NCBI GenBank assembly: GCA_934045905.1
Contig: OW203766.1
Location: 13,944,309 to 14,008,308 of the forward strand
Direction of reading: 5' to 3'
Source: Leuctra nigra
Taxonomy: Eukaryota; Arthropoda; Insecta; Plecoptera; Leuctridae
DNA: 64,000 nucleotides
This document shows, one piece after another, positions 1 through 10,731 of this stretch. Position numbers and translations under genes: made by a program. Every line of letters begins with the position of its first letter. Within the stretch, counting starts at the first letter, position 1. Under the pieces are notes generated by a model that was given only the letters and a program-made list of their open reading frames with translations, was not told the DNA's origin and did no database searches.

Positions 1-427
1 GCAGCGGTATAATCTAACCCCGAGTCAACTTGCTCCATGGTAATTAACAATCGTACTTGAAATCTCATAGATGACTAATTGTCACAATAAAATGTTCGCA
101 CGTCAATCACACAGGTGTATGTACTTTAGATTATCCTTCCTATAAATCATAGCGCTTGCGTGCATTGTGTGAGTGACTAGGTGCGCAAACACGTCGAGCA
201 AACAGTCATGTTACACACTACAGACAACACTTGCTAATGTGTGTTGACAGTTTGATTCGCAAACAGCGCTATCAGTTGTTGACTTGACTCGCACGCCACT
301 CGCGAGTCAAGTGGGGGCTTATCAGCTGCAGCGCGGTCCACGAGATGCAGGAGACACGTACAGGAATCAGGAAGACAGTGAGTCAGCCTTCCGAAGTTCC
401 GCTTTAGATGATGAACATTGACAGAGT
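1..427. other. Intergenic, nothing recognised
   Basis: Ordinary AT-rich DNA with no convincing coding stretch. The short open frames here and across the G-run at about 456-471 have no recognisable protein features. Its right edge is the target-site copy GACAGAGT (420-427) of the next element. Confidence 0.6.
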
Positions 428-860
428 CAGGCGCGTAGGAACTACTTTCATCGTGGGGGGGGGGGGGGGGGAATTGCGACACCCGGAAGAGGGCCTGGGG
501 AGGGGCGAAGCCCCCAGTTTTAACCCCGCAGGGCGTTTTTTGGAATTTAACCCAGCTAAAAGTGATTTTGGGGCTTTAAAATGCACAAACTGAAGCAAAA
601 AAACCCTCCAATTGTTGCCCCGCAGGGCATTTATTCGAATATAAACATTTTAAAATAGATTCTGGGATGCTTGCTCAATTTACAACAAACAACTCCCTAT
701 ATTTGCCCCGCATGGCGTTTTTTAGAATTTAAACAATTTTTAAGTGATTCTTGGACACTAAACTTAATTTTGTATGGTGAATGGGGGTCAGCCTGCTCGA
801 GTGGGGGGGGGGGGGGGGGATAATCCCCCCATCCCTCCCCCTCCCCTTCCTACGTGCCTG
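428..860. mobile_element. hAT-like MITE with 8-base target duplication
   Basis: The element starts CAGGCGCGTAGGAA and ends TTCCTACGTGCCTG, giving 14-base terminal inverted repeats with one mismatch. The 8 bases before it (420-427, GACAGAGT) are repeated exactly after it (861-868). An 8-base duplication and CAG...CTG ends are typical of hAT transposons, and with no transposase frame this copy is non-autonomous. Inside are two G-runs and three copies of a short CCCGCAGGGC- or CCGCATGGCG-type motif followed by a T-run. It is the same family as 41267-42084, which has the same ends and the same inner motif. Confidence 0.85.
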
Positions 861-907
861 GACAGAGTACTTTAAAAAAAAAAGAATTGTGAAATAAAGT
901 TTGAAAA

Positions 908-1000
908 CTAGGAAAATGCTCCATCAAACGCGTTGATAAGCGAGCACTGATACGTACAACGTCTCGAACTGGAATTAATTTTGTATGCTATCTACACTCT
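908..1000 (-). mobile_element. Helitron-like (E1) 3'-end fragment
   Basis: CTAGGAAAATGCTCC, then ACGCGTTGATAAGCGAGCAC, matches the 3' terminus of the E1 family read in reverse complement (full copies at 18563, 29971 and 31010). The match fades after about 100 bases and no partner GAGCGAGCG end follows, so this is a truncated or diverged copy. The right boundary is approximate. Confidence 0.55.
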
Positions 1001-1361
1001 GGATACTATACAATACATACATACCAGTATCATTTGCATTTTGCAGTGATCACGGTCTCATTTCGTAGATGATTCCGATTTCCGATTTTCTTATGAAACC
1101 AATGTAACGTACCGATCTTGCTAGAAATCTGTAGGTAACTCATCAGGATAGTAATGAATCTTTTGTGAAAAAATTGTCCTGAATCGTACTACTTAGTTTG
1201 AGCTGTAATGAATGAAGAACACACGAAAGAAAGAGATTCGAGCCATATGTTTCAAGTGGAGACTCTCGCTCCCTTGTCGTGGGATAAATAGGTTAAAATA
1301 ATTGATTTAAAAAATTTATTTAAATTAATTTGTAACCTTTGTTAAAACAATAACTCGATAT

Positions 1362-1394
1362 TGACGTCATAATCAGGTGCATTGCCATGGCAAC
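1362..1394. promoter_or_regulatory. CRE plus RFX X-box module, copy 1
   Basis: TGACGTCA at 1362-1369 is a perfect cAMP-response-element palindrome, and ATTGCCATGGCAAC at 1381-1394 is one base from the perfect RFX X-box. A related module, with similar sequence around it, is at 9331-9368, so this is a dispersed repeat rather than two chance sites. Regulatory activity is inferred from the motifs only. Confidence 0.45.
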
Positions 1395-1984
1395 AAAGTC
1401 TTCGCCATATAGTTATGGCACTAGCATAGACATAATGAAAACTCTATTGCCTACTAGTATTATGCCATTATGTCCTCCTTTACCCCCCCGCCCAACACTC
1501 CTTTCTGAATGGGCCGTTTTTGACACAAAATTTCAGATTGATTTATGAGCAGTCAATATAAGGGAAGTATAAAAGATAAACGAAATTGATTAAATTTAAA
1601 TCTTTTTAGTTTTTTGAAATAATTGTGCGATTTTTTTCTTGTAAAAATGCTGCTTTTTCTTGTTGAACTCTTTGGAATCGTGAAGCCCTCGAACATAACG
1701 TGACTGTCGGGAAACCTAAATGCAGAAAGTCGATTACAAAAACCAAGATTTCCATATTATTAAACCTAACCCCTGGCATAAACAAGCGTGGAATGCATAC
1801 GTCCCTCAAGGGAGGTTTGCGAAAACAACATTTGCATTCATTCCAACAAGACAACAACAAGGTGGAAAGTGGAGGAGAATTAATTAATGTAAAAGATAAT
1901 TCAGATAAATAAAGGATTTCTTAATGATTTGAGAGAGTTATAGAGAGATGCTGTCCGCTCAAAAATGTTCAGAACTTGCATTCA
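1395..1984. other. Intergenic, nothing recognised
   Basis: AT-rich with a short C-run near 1484. No gene, terminal repeats or RNA structure were recognised. Confidence 0.5.
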
Positions 1985-2372
1985 GCCTGCCAGGGGGAGG
2001 AAAGAAAGAAGGAAGGACGGAAGAGGAGTGTGAGACGGAAGGAAGGACGACAAAGGAGTGTAAGACGGAAGGAAGGAACGGAGGAAAGAAATAAAGAAGG
2101 ACGGGGGGAGGAGTGTGACAAGGAAGGTAGGAAGGAAGGAAGGAATGAAGGACAGGAAAGGAGTGTAAGAAGGGAGGAAGGACGGGTGAGGAGTGTAAGA
2201 AGGGAGGAAGGACCGGTGAGGAGTGTAAGACGGAAAGAAGGACGACAAAGTAGCGTAAGACGGAAGGAAGGAATGGAGGAAAGAAATAAGGACGGGAGAG
2301 GAGTGTGAGATGGAAAGAAGGACGGGAAACGAGTGTAATACGGAAGGAAGGAAGCAAGGAAGGACGGACGGA
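1985..2372. repeat. Purine-rich minisatellite
   Basis: Irregular tandem units of roughly 20-35 bases built from GGAAGGAAGGACGG plus GAGGAGTGTAAGACGG. The plus strand is almost all purine for nearly 400 bases. Long open frames on both strands come from the simple repeat, not from a gene. Confidence 0.85.
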
Positions 2373-4482
2373 CGGACTGGAGTGAGTAGAGAGGCTGCAA
2401 GAGATGATGTCTGCACGGTGTCGGTGATTGGCTGCCATGAGACTGGACTCAGGAATGCACTCGATGTACAGACACACCTGAAACCTGGTGGACAGCTGAT
2501 CAACACCTTGACTACAAGCCGAGACTCATTCACAAGTCGCGCCCGCGCATTCAACTCTCCAACCACGAGCACAGAGTCAAGAACATTTCAACAAAACATT
2601 CTATTGTTTGGAAAATTAAAACTTTTAAACTGATTGGATTTAAAATTATCGCGCTTTTGAGACTTACATAATATTGTTGGACATAATTGAGTAAATGTGT
2701 ATTTTTCTATAATCTTTAATTGAACTCGCTTATCAACAGTTTTTAAAAAGTTTTAAAACCATTTGAGAGAATTTTTATAATTTAATAATTAATAATTAAA
2801 TAAATAATATTACTTATAACTAATATGGATAATATATTGTAAAATTGAATGTACAATGCTTTGAAGATGGATTATTTAGTATGTTCCTCTCCTAATTGTA
2901 TGAACGATCGCTGGAGCATGGTCGGTAGGTTTGAAAGAGAATGTGCAGCGTGCGGTGCATCGATGCGCTTGGCAGGTTGCATGCTGACAGATGAGAAGTG
3001 CATGCAGTGCGCCTGCAGCTATGCAACTTCAGTGGCACATGCACTTGCCAGCCGGCCTGCAGTAAATACTCTTTCATTCCTATAACTGCATTATATACAC
3101 GAAACAGTTGGAAAAGATTCGAACATTTCTAGAAGGCCAACTACAACTTGTGAAAATAATTCCGAGAATCCTATAAATAGCCACTGAAGATATGACATAT
3201 CAAATCGAAATACATCAGGAAAACGAAGCAATAAACTGTGATACTTTTGTTTTGCGCTAAATGGGTATATTTTACTGATTTGTGCAAGATACTTGAAGGA
3301 AGCTTATTACCTTTTTAAATTAAATAAATGATTATAATGAATAATGTGATTAAAAATATGATATCCCATGGAGTAAAACACTAAAAAAGCATTCCAATAT
3401 TTAAAATAAATCGTCACAACCAATGAAATGTTAAATTGTATGATCCTCCAAGATCCCTCCGAGACAAAGAACCTACTTGACATCAGCAGACAATATCTGC
3501 AACATTGTCGCTAACTCCATGGTTTTAGCACAGCATGTACCCGACTCCGAGTAGCTAGGCAGCGAGAGAGAGCGATGAACCGGTTCTGTGCTGGCTAGAA
3601 GAAGGCAGCGTCAGCCGTCAGTGAGCGAGCTACCTGAGAAAGATACGCAATGTCTGGCTCTTCGCTTACCTTGACTCCGAGCAACCATTATCCAGGAGCG
3701 CACATACCTCAGTCCTACATCACTAATAAACTTGGTTTAATCGTTCCAAAGGCATTTGCTACCCACTTTCAAAAGGCACACGGGGATATGTTGTCAATTT
3801 GGTAAAAGGTGTGTTGTGGAGAGAAATGGAATTTATTGGTAAACAAGATTATAGCAACTTAACCTGATTGTGGAGAGTAGCTTGGACTAAATAGGAAACT
3901 GTGTCAAAGTAATAACACTTTCAAAAACTAATTACAATATAAATAGCTGCTTTATTCATTATTCATTAATACTTAATGCAGAAATAATTATCAGATCAAT
4001 TATACTAAGTAGTTTCAAAATATCGTCAAAGTTTTGAGTATTTTGGGTTTGAACTTTGAGTAACGGATGGGATAAGCGTCTATTTAAAACGAGTAGCTAT
4101 ACATTCAAATACTAAGTTTAAATATAATTTAGTTTGTTTAAAACTGAATATTATGATTCTCTTTGTACTGCTGTATTTTTTACACCTGTTCGTAAAACAA
4201 AGGAAATTGACTCTATTATTACGACACATCATTGGAACAGATTAATGTAATGATAACATTGATAATAAATGTTAATGTGACCAACGTTGTTATGATTTGA
4301 AATGTGCGCTTTCCAATGCATAATATTCCATTATCTAGCTAAGTAACGAATAGGAATCACTTCCGTGCATGAGCCAACTGTTCGGGAGTCATCGTTATCA
4401 CGTGACAGAAAATACAGCTGCGATGACGTATCACCGAACTTTGGACTTCCAAGAAATCACGTTCACTTTCTCTGAATCAGTC
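2373..4482. other. Intergenic downstream of Inx7
   Basis: No coding potential was recognised. The stretch lies 3' of the minus-strand innexin and may hold its 3' UTR. TTTATT (a reverse-strand AATAAA) occurs near 3950, but it is too far away to assign as its poly(A) signal. 3480-3740 is more GC-rich than its neighbours with no identifiable feature. Confidence 0.5.
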
Positions 4483-5667
4483 TCAATGTTCGTCATACAA
4501 ACTCTGTTCGGCCGCGTCGCCGTTGTCCCTGTCTTTCTTGCGCGGTTTCACTTCCTCCATCTCAAATGCCAACCCCTTGACGAGCTCCTTGAACACGTAG
4601 CTGTTCATGCTCTTCCCGATGTAGTAGAGCAGCAGCCAGTCGCTGAAGTTGCACCTCGACGTGATCGTGCGGAGGCTGTGGCGGTCCTGGACCTGGTCGA
4701 ACACCCACTTGTTGAACAGCTGACTGCGCGAGTGCAACGCCATCGTCATGATCCTCCACACGACGCTAACGGCGGTCGCGATCGCCAACACCACGAACCA
4801 GAACCAGAGGAACGCGTAGATCTTCTCGTTGACGATGTTCAAGGCCATCACGCAGAGGGCGTCGTGGAGCTGGATGGTTCCCGTCGGGCCGTACTTCCTG
4901 AAGGTGCATTTCGTGACCTTGGGGAAGGTGATGTCGAGGGGATCCATGACGTCACCATGTCTGGGGGCGATCATCTGGAAACCCAGCTGGTAGAAACCGC
5001 CACCGAGGAACATGTTTGTGAAGTAGATCTGGAACAGGAGGTTGGCGACGTTGAGCAGCTCGCAACCGATGAGTCCCGCCGCCCAGAACTTGTTCAAGTT
5101 GATGTGGTCGAGGAAGGCACGACGGACTTTTCCCACTTTACCCTCGTACTCCGCCTTCGAGGGGACCTTCTTCCCGTTGACGTCCAGGGAAGATTCATGC
5201 AGGGCCATGGCCGAGTTCTCAAACCCTTTCACTAGAGCGAGGATCCTTCCGCCCTCCAGGTTCTTCCAGATGAGATGAGGCAGATAGAACATGAGCGCCT
5301 GGAGGAACAACACGAACGGCACCCACTGGTAGTAGGCGTGCACGATGACGGGGTCGCCGTCGACATACGGTCCAATGCCTCCATGCGGTATCGCCTCAGA
5401 CAACAACAGAGTGTCATTCAAATGTCTCACCACCGTGAACGTGGTCGTGAAGAAGCAGTAGGTCTCGATGACGTTGGCCAACTCCTTGGCGGCGATGCAG
5501 CGGATGTGCTCGCCGATGTACTGGCGACTGCTGACGAGGATGGTCGCCCCGATCAGAAGCAGGAAGGTGGCTCGATAATGGAGGCGGAACGTCGTGTTGT
5601 CCACCACAGCCACGCGGTTAGCGGTCAACTTGACGTGCTTCTTGATGTCGCCGAATGTCTTGAGCAT
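4483..5667 (-). CDS. Inx7: Innexin 7-like gap-junction protein
   Basis: A complete intronless frame of 394 residues, ATG to TGA. Innexins form invertebrate gap-junction channels in the plasma membrane. Visible hallmarks: a short cytoplasmic N-terminus; a first membrane segment at about 33-46, followed by SSRQYIGEHI; two extracellular-loop-1 cysteines (C57, C71); the family signature YYQWV at 112-116 leading into the second membrane segment; FPKVTKC (C254) and C272 in loop 2; a fourth membrane segment at about 285-305; then a charged C-terminal tail. The MLxTF start, the RQYIGEHI stretch, AYYQWVPFVLF and HDALCVMALNI match my knowledge of Drosophila Inx7 better than Inx2 or ogre. The third membrane segment (about 195-218) is present. 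The tail (about 30 residues after the conserved region) is shorter than in fly Inx7. Assignment to innexin is secure; the paralogue call is likely. Confidence 0.93.
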   Translation of the reverse strand: MLKTFGDIKKHVKLTANRVAVVDNTTFRLHYRATFLLLIGATILVSSRQYIGEHIRCIAAKELANVIETYCFFTTTFTVVRHLNDTLLLSEAIPHGGIGPYVDGDPVIVHAYYQWVPFVLFLQALMFYLPHLIWKNLEGGRILALVKGFENSAMALHESSLDVNGKKVPSKAEYEGKVGKVRRAFLDHINLNKFWAAGLIGCELLNVANLLFQIYFTNMFLGGGFYQLGFQMIAPRHGDVMDPLDITFPKVTKCTFRKYGPTGTIQLHDALCVMALNIVNEKIYAFLWFWFVVLAIATAVSVVWRIMTMALHSRSQLFNKWVFDQVQDRHSLRTITSRCNFSDWLLLYYIGKSMNSYVFKELVKGLAFEMEEVKPRKKDRDNGDAAEQSLYDEH

Positions 5668-6985
5668 CGTGAGGCCTTGGTTTCACTGCCTCCTAGAGTC
5701 GACTTGAACCTCACTGGCCGTGCATTACACTACTGCCGCTGTGCACAATCACACGTAGCGAATTAAATTAACGATGTCTGCAGTTCCACAGGTATGTATA
5801 TTGAACACGTACGTCGAAATGCTGCTAACTACAGCAAGAATGAAACGGAAATAATTGACAGAAACTAACGTTACCCCCACTACACACACTAATTCCGCAA
5901 TCTAAATATCCCGTTCTAAGGAGTATTGTCACACTTGAGCAAGAATCGCAGCCGCTAACCCCGTCTGATTATCACTCGACAAGTGTTTTTTATCGTCTGA
6001 CGAACAATTTACCTTGTTTATTTATGTTTGCGGTGGCAGGTACGCGGTGTAGTGTACATTTATAGGCACGGGGCAGCAATTGCCACTGACGTACTTTAGG
6101 TATAATGTGGAGCACAACTTGCCGACTTGAGTTCTCGCAAGCGACTGACAGGAAAACAAATTTCCAGACAACATCAACTATTATCGCTCATGCTTGAGCT
6201 TTTATTCTAATAATGTAGATATATGCCTTGCTGAGGTCATAAGTCACCACTGGATGATAAGGATTGTGATCAGAAATATAAACACAAGTTATACAGCTCG
6301 TTTACATAATCAGAATCATAAAACGGAATGCATTTAGTTATCGGAAGTATATCAACATTGTCACGGGTAGCGTGTCCAAGAAAGACATTAACTATTTGTG
6401 AACAATGAAATGATTAGCTATTAATTAAGATAGAACGAGGGCAATATTCTCACAAGTGCATGTTAAATGACTTGTTGTCAACAATGTAGTGTCTATTTGT
6501 AGCTGACCGTTACACATAGCTGTCCGATGAAAACAGTGGATGGATCATTGACAGGTCTGTTTACCTGGAAATCAATGAAATTTTGTCAACAAGAGAGAGT
6601 TGAATGCATTTGCAGACAACAAAGCAGGACTTGCAATAATCACCGTTCACTATATCGTTGTTAATTTTCTTGACAAGATTGTGTAATTTAATAATTATTT
6701 ACAAAACCAAATTGCATAACATTCTTATCCACAATAGAGGAGCATGTTGGTGGAAACACATGAAGCAACTTTGTTTACCCAAACTGATATTCAAAATGGT
6801 AAGAAACATTTGAAAACCCACTGTAATGTAAATCAGAATTCTATATTCCTTCATGAAAATACACATTTTACTGACAGAAAATAGTATTTATCTCGGTTCT
6901 ATGTTTATTAATATTATTACAATTTGAAACTATCTCATTAAATATTTATTTTCGACTTACTACTTTTATCCTGTCAACTGTCAAC
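5668..6985. other. Upstream region of Inx7
   Basis: Non-coding, the likely promoter and 5' leader of the minus-strand innexin. I see no unambiguous TATA box or leader intron. No transposon ends were recognised. Confidence 0.4.
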
Positions 6986-6989
6986 ATGA

Positions 6990-7100
6990 AATTTTTGGCC
7001 TACTGGATCTCAATTACGAAAAAAGTTATTTTATTGGAGCTATGACTCACCTAACCACATACCAAACTTGCCAACAATAGGCTTCTAGCAGGTGACGTCA
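6990..7100 (+). mobile_element. E2 element fragment
   Basis: TTTTTGGCCTACTGGATCTCA, then GAGCTATGACTCACCTA..CACATACCAAA..AACAATAGG, parallels the subterminal region of E2 at 35644-35752 in the same order. The terminal hairpin and the CRE array are missing, so it is a diverged fragment. Boundaries are approximate. Confidence 0.6.
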
Positions 7101-7299
7101 CAATAACACAGGGCAAATGTTTCCAGGCTAAAATAATAGGTAGAGTGCATAACTTTTCTCAGATGAAAATGTGTATGGATACATATGCATAGGTTTATTT
7201 TGCAAAGTAACCACAACAAATGAGGACTGGATGCAGATTTGTTTGTCCACCATATATTTCTATGGCAACAATTTCTCATACAAGATGCCTACTTTTTAA

Positions 7300-8494
7300 G
7301 CTGGGTTCCCATACGTCGCATCGAATTCGCTTCCGGTTCGCTTCGCTTTCGCAAAATGGCTACCTTTTAACATAGGAAATCGTCCATGTTTACATTCGCA
7401 TGTTCGCGTGTTTGTTTTGTTTTATAATTATTTATTTAGCTTTCGCTATTTTAGTATTACATGTTATGTTACATACACTTAACAATAATTATTTTATATG
7501 TTACACTCTTCCTTTTTCAAGTATGCAATCATTTTCATTTTAAATTGACCCACAGTTTTACATTCAGTTAATTTATGATCTAATCTATTATATTCACTCA
7601 CTCCATCCGACAAAACAGTTTTAAATCTAGACATTTGAACAAACAAGTTTGACTGACCTCTTGTGCCATGTTCATGAATACTACTAACAATGTTTATTCT
7701 ATCCTTTAAATACTCAGGTGCTAATCCTAACTTAATTTTATGAATAAAAAGAAACACATTTAACCTAACAGTTTGCCGTATCGAAAGCATGTCTAATTCA
7801 CTTCTAATTTCAATTATATGCGTAGTTCTCGGTGCCTTTAAAATTATCCTCATGGCTCTATTCTGTAAGGCTTGTAGTCGCTGCATATCGGTCTGCGTGA
7901 TATTGTAGAAGGTTGTGTTGCAGTAGGTGAAATGAGGTTCACTATAGTTTTGTATACAAGTTTTCTCGACCACACTGTCAGACTTTTCCCAACCCTTGAC
8001 AAATAGCCTAGTTTTTTGCTAATTTTTTTACATACATAGTCAACATTACTCTTAAAGTTAAGTTTGTCATCTATAATAATGCCCAAGTATTTAATTTCTC
8101 TTACAGTTTCCAATGGCACACCATCAATAGTTACACAGTTTAGCAATTTATTACTTACTACACTGTCTCGTACTCCAGGGTTGATTATCATGCATTTTGA
8201 TTTATTCACATTCAATTTTAAGCCATTTCCATCCAACCATTTACAAATGTTCTTTAACTCTTGATTAATTATATCTATACAATCATTAACATTTTCACTT
8301 TCACATGAAATTAACATATCATCTGTTTCGGTTTCGTTAAAGTTGAGCCAATTCTAACTTTGACGAAACCGAAACGAAACCGAAACACGCGAACATGGGA
8401 ATGTAAACATGGACGATTTCCGTTCTTAAAAGGTAGCCATTTTGCGAAAGCAAAGCGAACCGGAAGCGAATTCGATGCGAAGTATGGGAACCGT
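7300..8494. mobile_element. Foldback MITE flanked by TTAA, split by a retrotransposon
   Basis: Inverted arms of about 110 bases, 7303-7413 and 8383-8492, pair almost throughout (left starts GGGTTCCCATACGTCGCATC, right ends GATGCGAAGTATGGGAACC). TTAA lies just outside each arm (7296-7299 and 8495-8498), as expected for a Kolobok- or piggyBac-type target duplication. A second small hairpin (CGGTTTCGT...ACGAAACCG, about 8327-8373) marks the original centre. The interior is occupied by a reverse-transcriptase pseudogene inserted later. The superfamily is inferred from TTAA alone. Confidence 0.75.
7494..8317 (-). pseudogene. Non-LTR reverse transcriptase fragment, frameshifted
   Basis: The minus-strand translation gives the C-terminal half of a non-LTR retrotransposon polymerase. 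The first part (8317 to about 7945) contains the residues that follow the catalytic FADD motif: LKNICKWLDGNGLKLNVNKSK, then the thumb motif IKYLGIIIDDKLNF and KLVYKTIV. A frame change near 7940 then leads into SEPHFTYCNTTFY, MQRLQALQNRAMRII and so on to a stop at 7494. The catalytic core, the endonuclease and the 5' part are absent, so it is a dead 5'-truncated copy. It sits inside the TTAA-flanked foldback element. Confidence 0.85.
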
Positions 8495-9330
8495 TTAAAT
8501 TTAGTTACTAGTTTACTTTTTCAGCCATAACAAACAATTAAAGCAAATTTAATCTAATTTATTTATATAAATATCTCCGTGATATCCTCCATTATTCCCC
8601 TTATGGCTAGTACCAAAGAATCCACCAGAGGTCAGTCCTATTTTCCTTATTCCTGGTGTTCCTTATTTTCTCGAATTGTTTATGCCCTTTACGAGCTAGA
8701 AATATCACGAAATTACATCATTTTCACCTTCATCTAGCACGAAATCGTGTGGGCTCCTGTCACTAGCGTCTGTGGTCTATTCCAAATCATTTGATCTGAA
8801 ATGTTCACGCCAGTAAAGAAGGGCGAGTCAATCTAATAACTGAATCGATACATCATCAACGAATCTGTTTCGTCTTTCTTCTTCTTCTCGATCACGGCCG
8901 ACTTGAGTTGGTCAAAGCCACCGAATCACGGTCCATGAGAGACGCGAGAGGAGAGGAACGAATCAGCTCTTGTCTCGTTGACATTCGGTTAATTAACCAC
9001 GTGATCATTAATCACATGACATGCGCAGGTAACGCATTCCTTGGTGTTAGCTGCGCAGGGCTGCTCCATCTTTCAACCAGAGACGATTGGTTCGCAGAAA
9101 AATATTATCAGTCGATTGATTCGAATTTTCATCATTTTATATTCCGGACAATCTAATCATGTAGATTTCTAGATAGATTTCGAAATAATGTTTTCATCGT
9201 GTTAGTTGAGTGCCTGAACTCAGAAATGGTATTATTTTTGTAGTGTGATGAATAGTTTTCATGGAATTGATTTTCAAAGATTGATAGAATTGATAAATAT
9301 TCGTCATTTTAGAAACAGTAAAATCGGTAC
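8495..9330. other. Intergenic, nothing recognised
   Basis: No credible gene or repeat ends. A frame of 82 codons at 8908-9156 has no recognisable features and no supporting signals. Confidence 0.45.
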
Positions 9331-9368
9331 TGACGTCATAATTATGTATGTTATGTTGCCATGGCAAC
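9331..9368. promoter_or_regulatory. CRE plus perfect RFX X-box module, copy 2
   Basis: TGACGTCA at 9331-9338 and GTTGCCATGGCAAC at 9355-9368, which is the perfect palindromic X-box recognised by RFX factors. Order, spacing and flanking bases resemble 1362-1394. It lies 29 bases before a MITE (9398-9614). Function is inferred from the motifs. Confidence 0.5.
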
Positions 9369-9397
9369 CAAGTGTTCACCGTGGTAAACGGTTGTTG

Positions 9398-9614
9398 GTA
9401 CACTCAAACAAATAATAAACGGTACTCGAAAGAAAATGGATTGACTGATTAAGGTTTGATGGCATTATCCCATGAAGTCAGTGCTAACGCATTATCTAAC
9501 TCTTTTAGGTGAGCTCTGATTTCATTGATAATAACAAGGATTGATTGTCAAGGAACCGGCCCAGCAGCCAATACGTTTTGTACCAAGTACCGTTTATTAT
9601 TTGGGGGAGTGTAC
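9398..9614 (+). mobile_element. Short MITE (GTACACT family), copy 1
   Basis: The ends form an imperfect inverted repeat: GTACACTC...AAATAATAAACGGTACT against AGTACCGTTTATTATTT...GAGTGTAC. The interior contains GAGCTCTGATTTCATTGATAATAACAA and GATTGATTGTCAAGGAACC, which recur at 34609-34825 and in reverse at 10199-10368. It is non-coding; I cannot assign a superfamily. Confidence 0.75.
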
Positions 9615-9889
9615 ATAAAATGACATTACAATTCTGAATTTTCAGAAGCCGTTTTTCTCGCTGAAATGTCGCAGGACATTTATTAGATTTGTATTAATTT
9701 TAATTTAGATTAGATTTTAATTAGATTAATTAAATTAATAGATTAGATTTTTTTAATTTTAGTTTAAATTTTATTTTTAGTGTCATTATAGATTATTAGA
9801 TTTTAAGATGTTTTTTGAATTATTAGAATATAGAATTCCTTTAAACTACCTATAGGTATTGGGGTAAAATTCAATGTTACTGTTCAATA

Positions 9890-10133
9890 TTTATTGGTGT
9901 TTAACGTCGCACTGTTCTACAACTAGGCTAATGGCTCCGAACAATGATTACGATGATGAGGGAGACGATGATGATGGTTTGATGATGGACGGTGGGTAGC
10001 AGGCGGCTATGGCATAGTAGGGCACCTTCCCAACTACCTTCCAAGTTCCACTGTCTGTGAGGAACCACGAGAAAGTTCAGTTGTGAAGGATGGTCACGGG
10101 AATCGAACCCGGACCTCCGCATGTCCAGAACGC
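9890..10133 (-). mobile_element. tRNA-derived SINE, copy 1
   Basis: In reverse complement it starts near a tRNA-like B box (GGTTCGATTCCCG, complement of CGGGAATCGAACC), runs through the family body with the GGGAAGGTGCC segment and ends GCGACGTTAAACACC. The best copy is at 28450-28690. It is non-coding and moved by another element's reverse transcriptase. Confidence 0.75.
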
Positions 10134-10198
10134 TACATTCATTCTTCTATGGCGTTGCCTCTGATCAACCTGTTATTTACACTTATTATATTTGTTAA

Positions 10199-10368
10199 AA
10201 GTGATTGGCGGTTTGTCAGGTTCCTTGACAATCAATCCATGTTATTAGCAATGAAATCAGAGCTCGCCTTCTAAAGGTATAGACGACTATAGCTAGTATA
10301 AATGCCATCAAATCTTGATTGGTCAATCCGTTTCTTTCGAATACCTTTTTTACTTTGGCCAAGTGTAC
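10199..10368 (-). mobile_element. Short MITE (GTACACT family), copy 2
   Basis: Reverse orientation of the family at 9398-9614: GGTTCCTTGACAATCAATCC, then ATGAAATCAGAGCTC, ending ACTTTGGCCAAGTGTAC. It lies beside a SINE and follows copy 1 by only about 600 bases, head-to-head. The left end is eroded. Confidence 0.7.
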
Positions 10369-10731
10369 GAATTGTGTTTGAGAAAGCAACAAGTAAGTGA
10401 CAAACATAAGCACACAGTGAGTATGAGCTATATCTTTATTGAAATCAAGATTGATATACTGCGAGAAATCCTTTTGGTCTCGTTGAGTGGACGTGGATTG
10501 AGTGTGGACTGACTGAACGATGAGGGAAACAGGAGGAGTGTATGAAATTTTTTGCTTTTTTTGTAGATAATTTTATAGCGATGTTCCACGGTCAATTGAC
10601 CAAACATTTTAATTAAGTTATACTAATTTCACTGACTTATTAGTTATTGACTACTTTTCTCTGAGTTTTCAGAAAATTATGAGTATTTCCAATCCTTTGT
10701 TGCCCAATTTATTTTTGTGCGCCAAAATTTT

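Noticed and set aside
1959..2572. Several long frames across the purine-rich repeat
   Set aside because: Simple-sequence translation; frames are open on both strands at once.
4369..5766. Long plus-strand open frames opposite Inx7 (4369-5235 and 5275-5766)
   Set aside because: They are antisense shadows of the GC-rich innexin exon; the minus frame has all innexin hallmarks.
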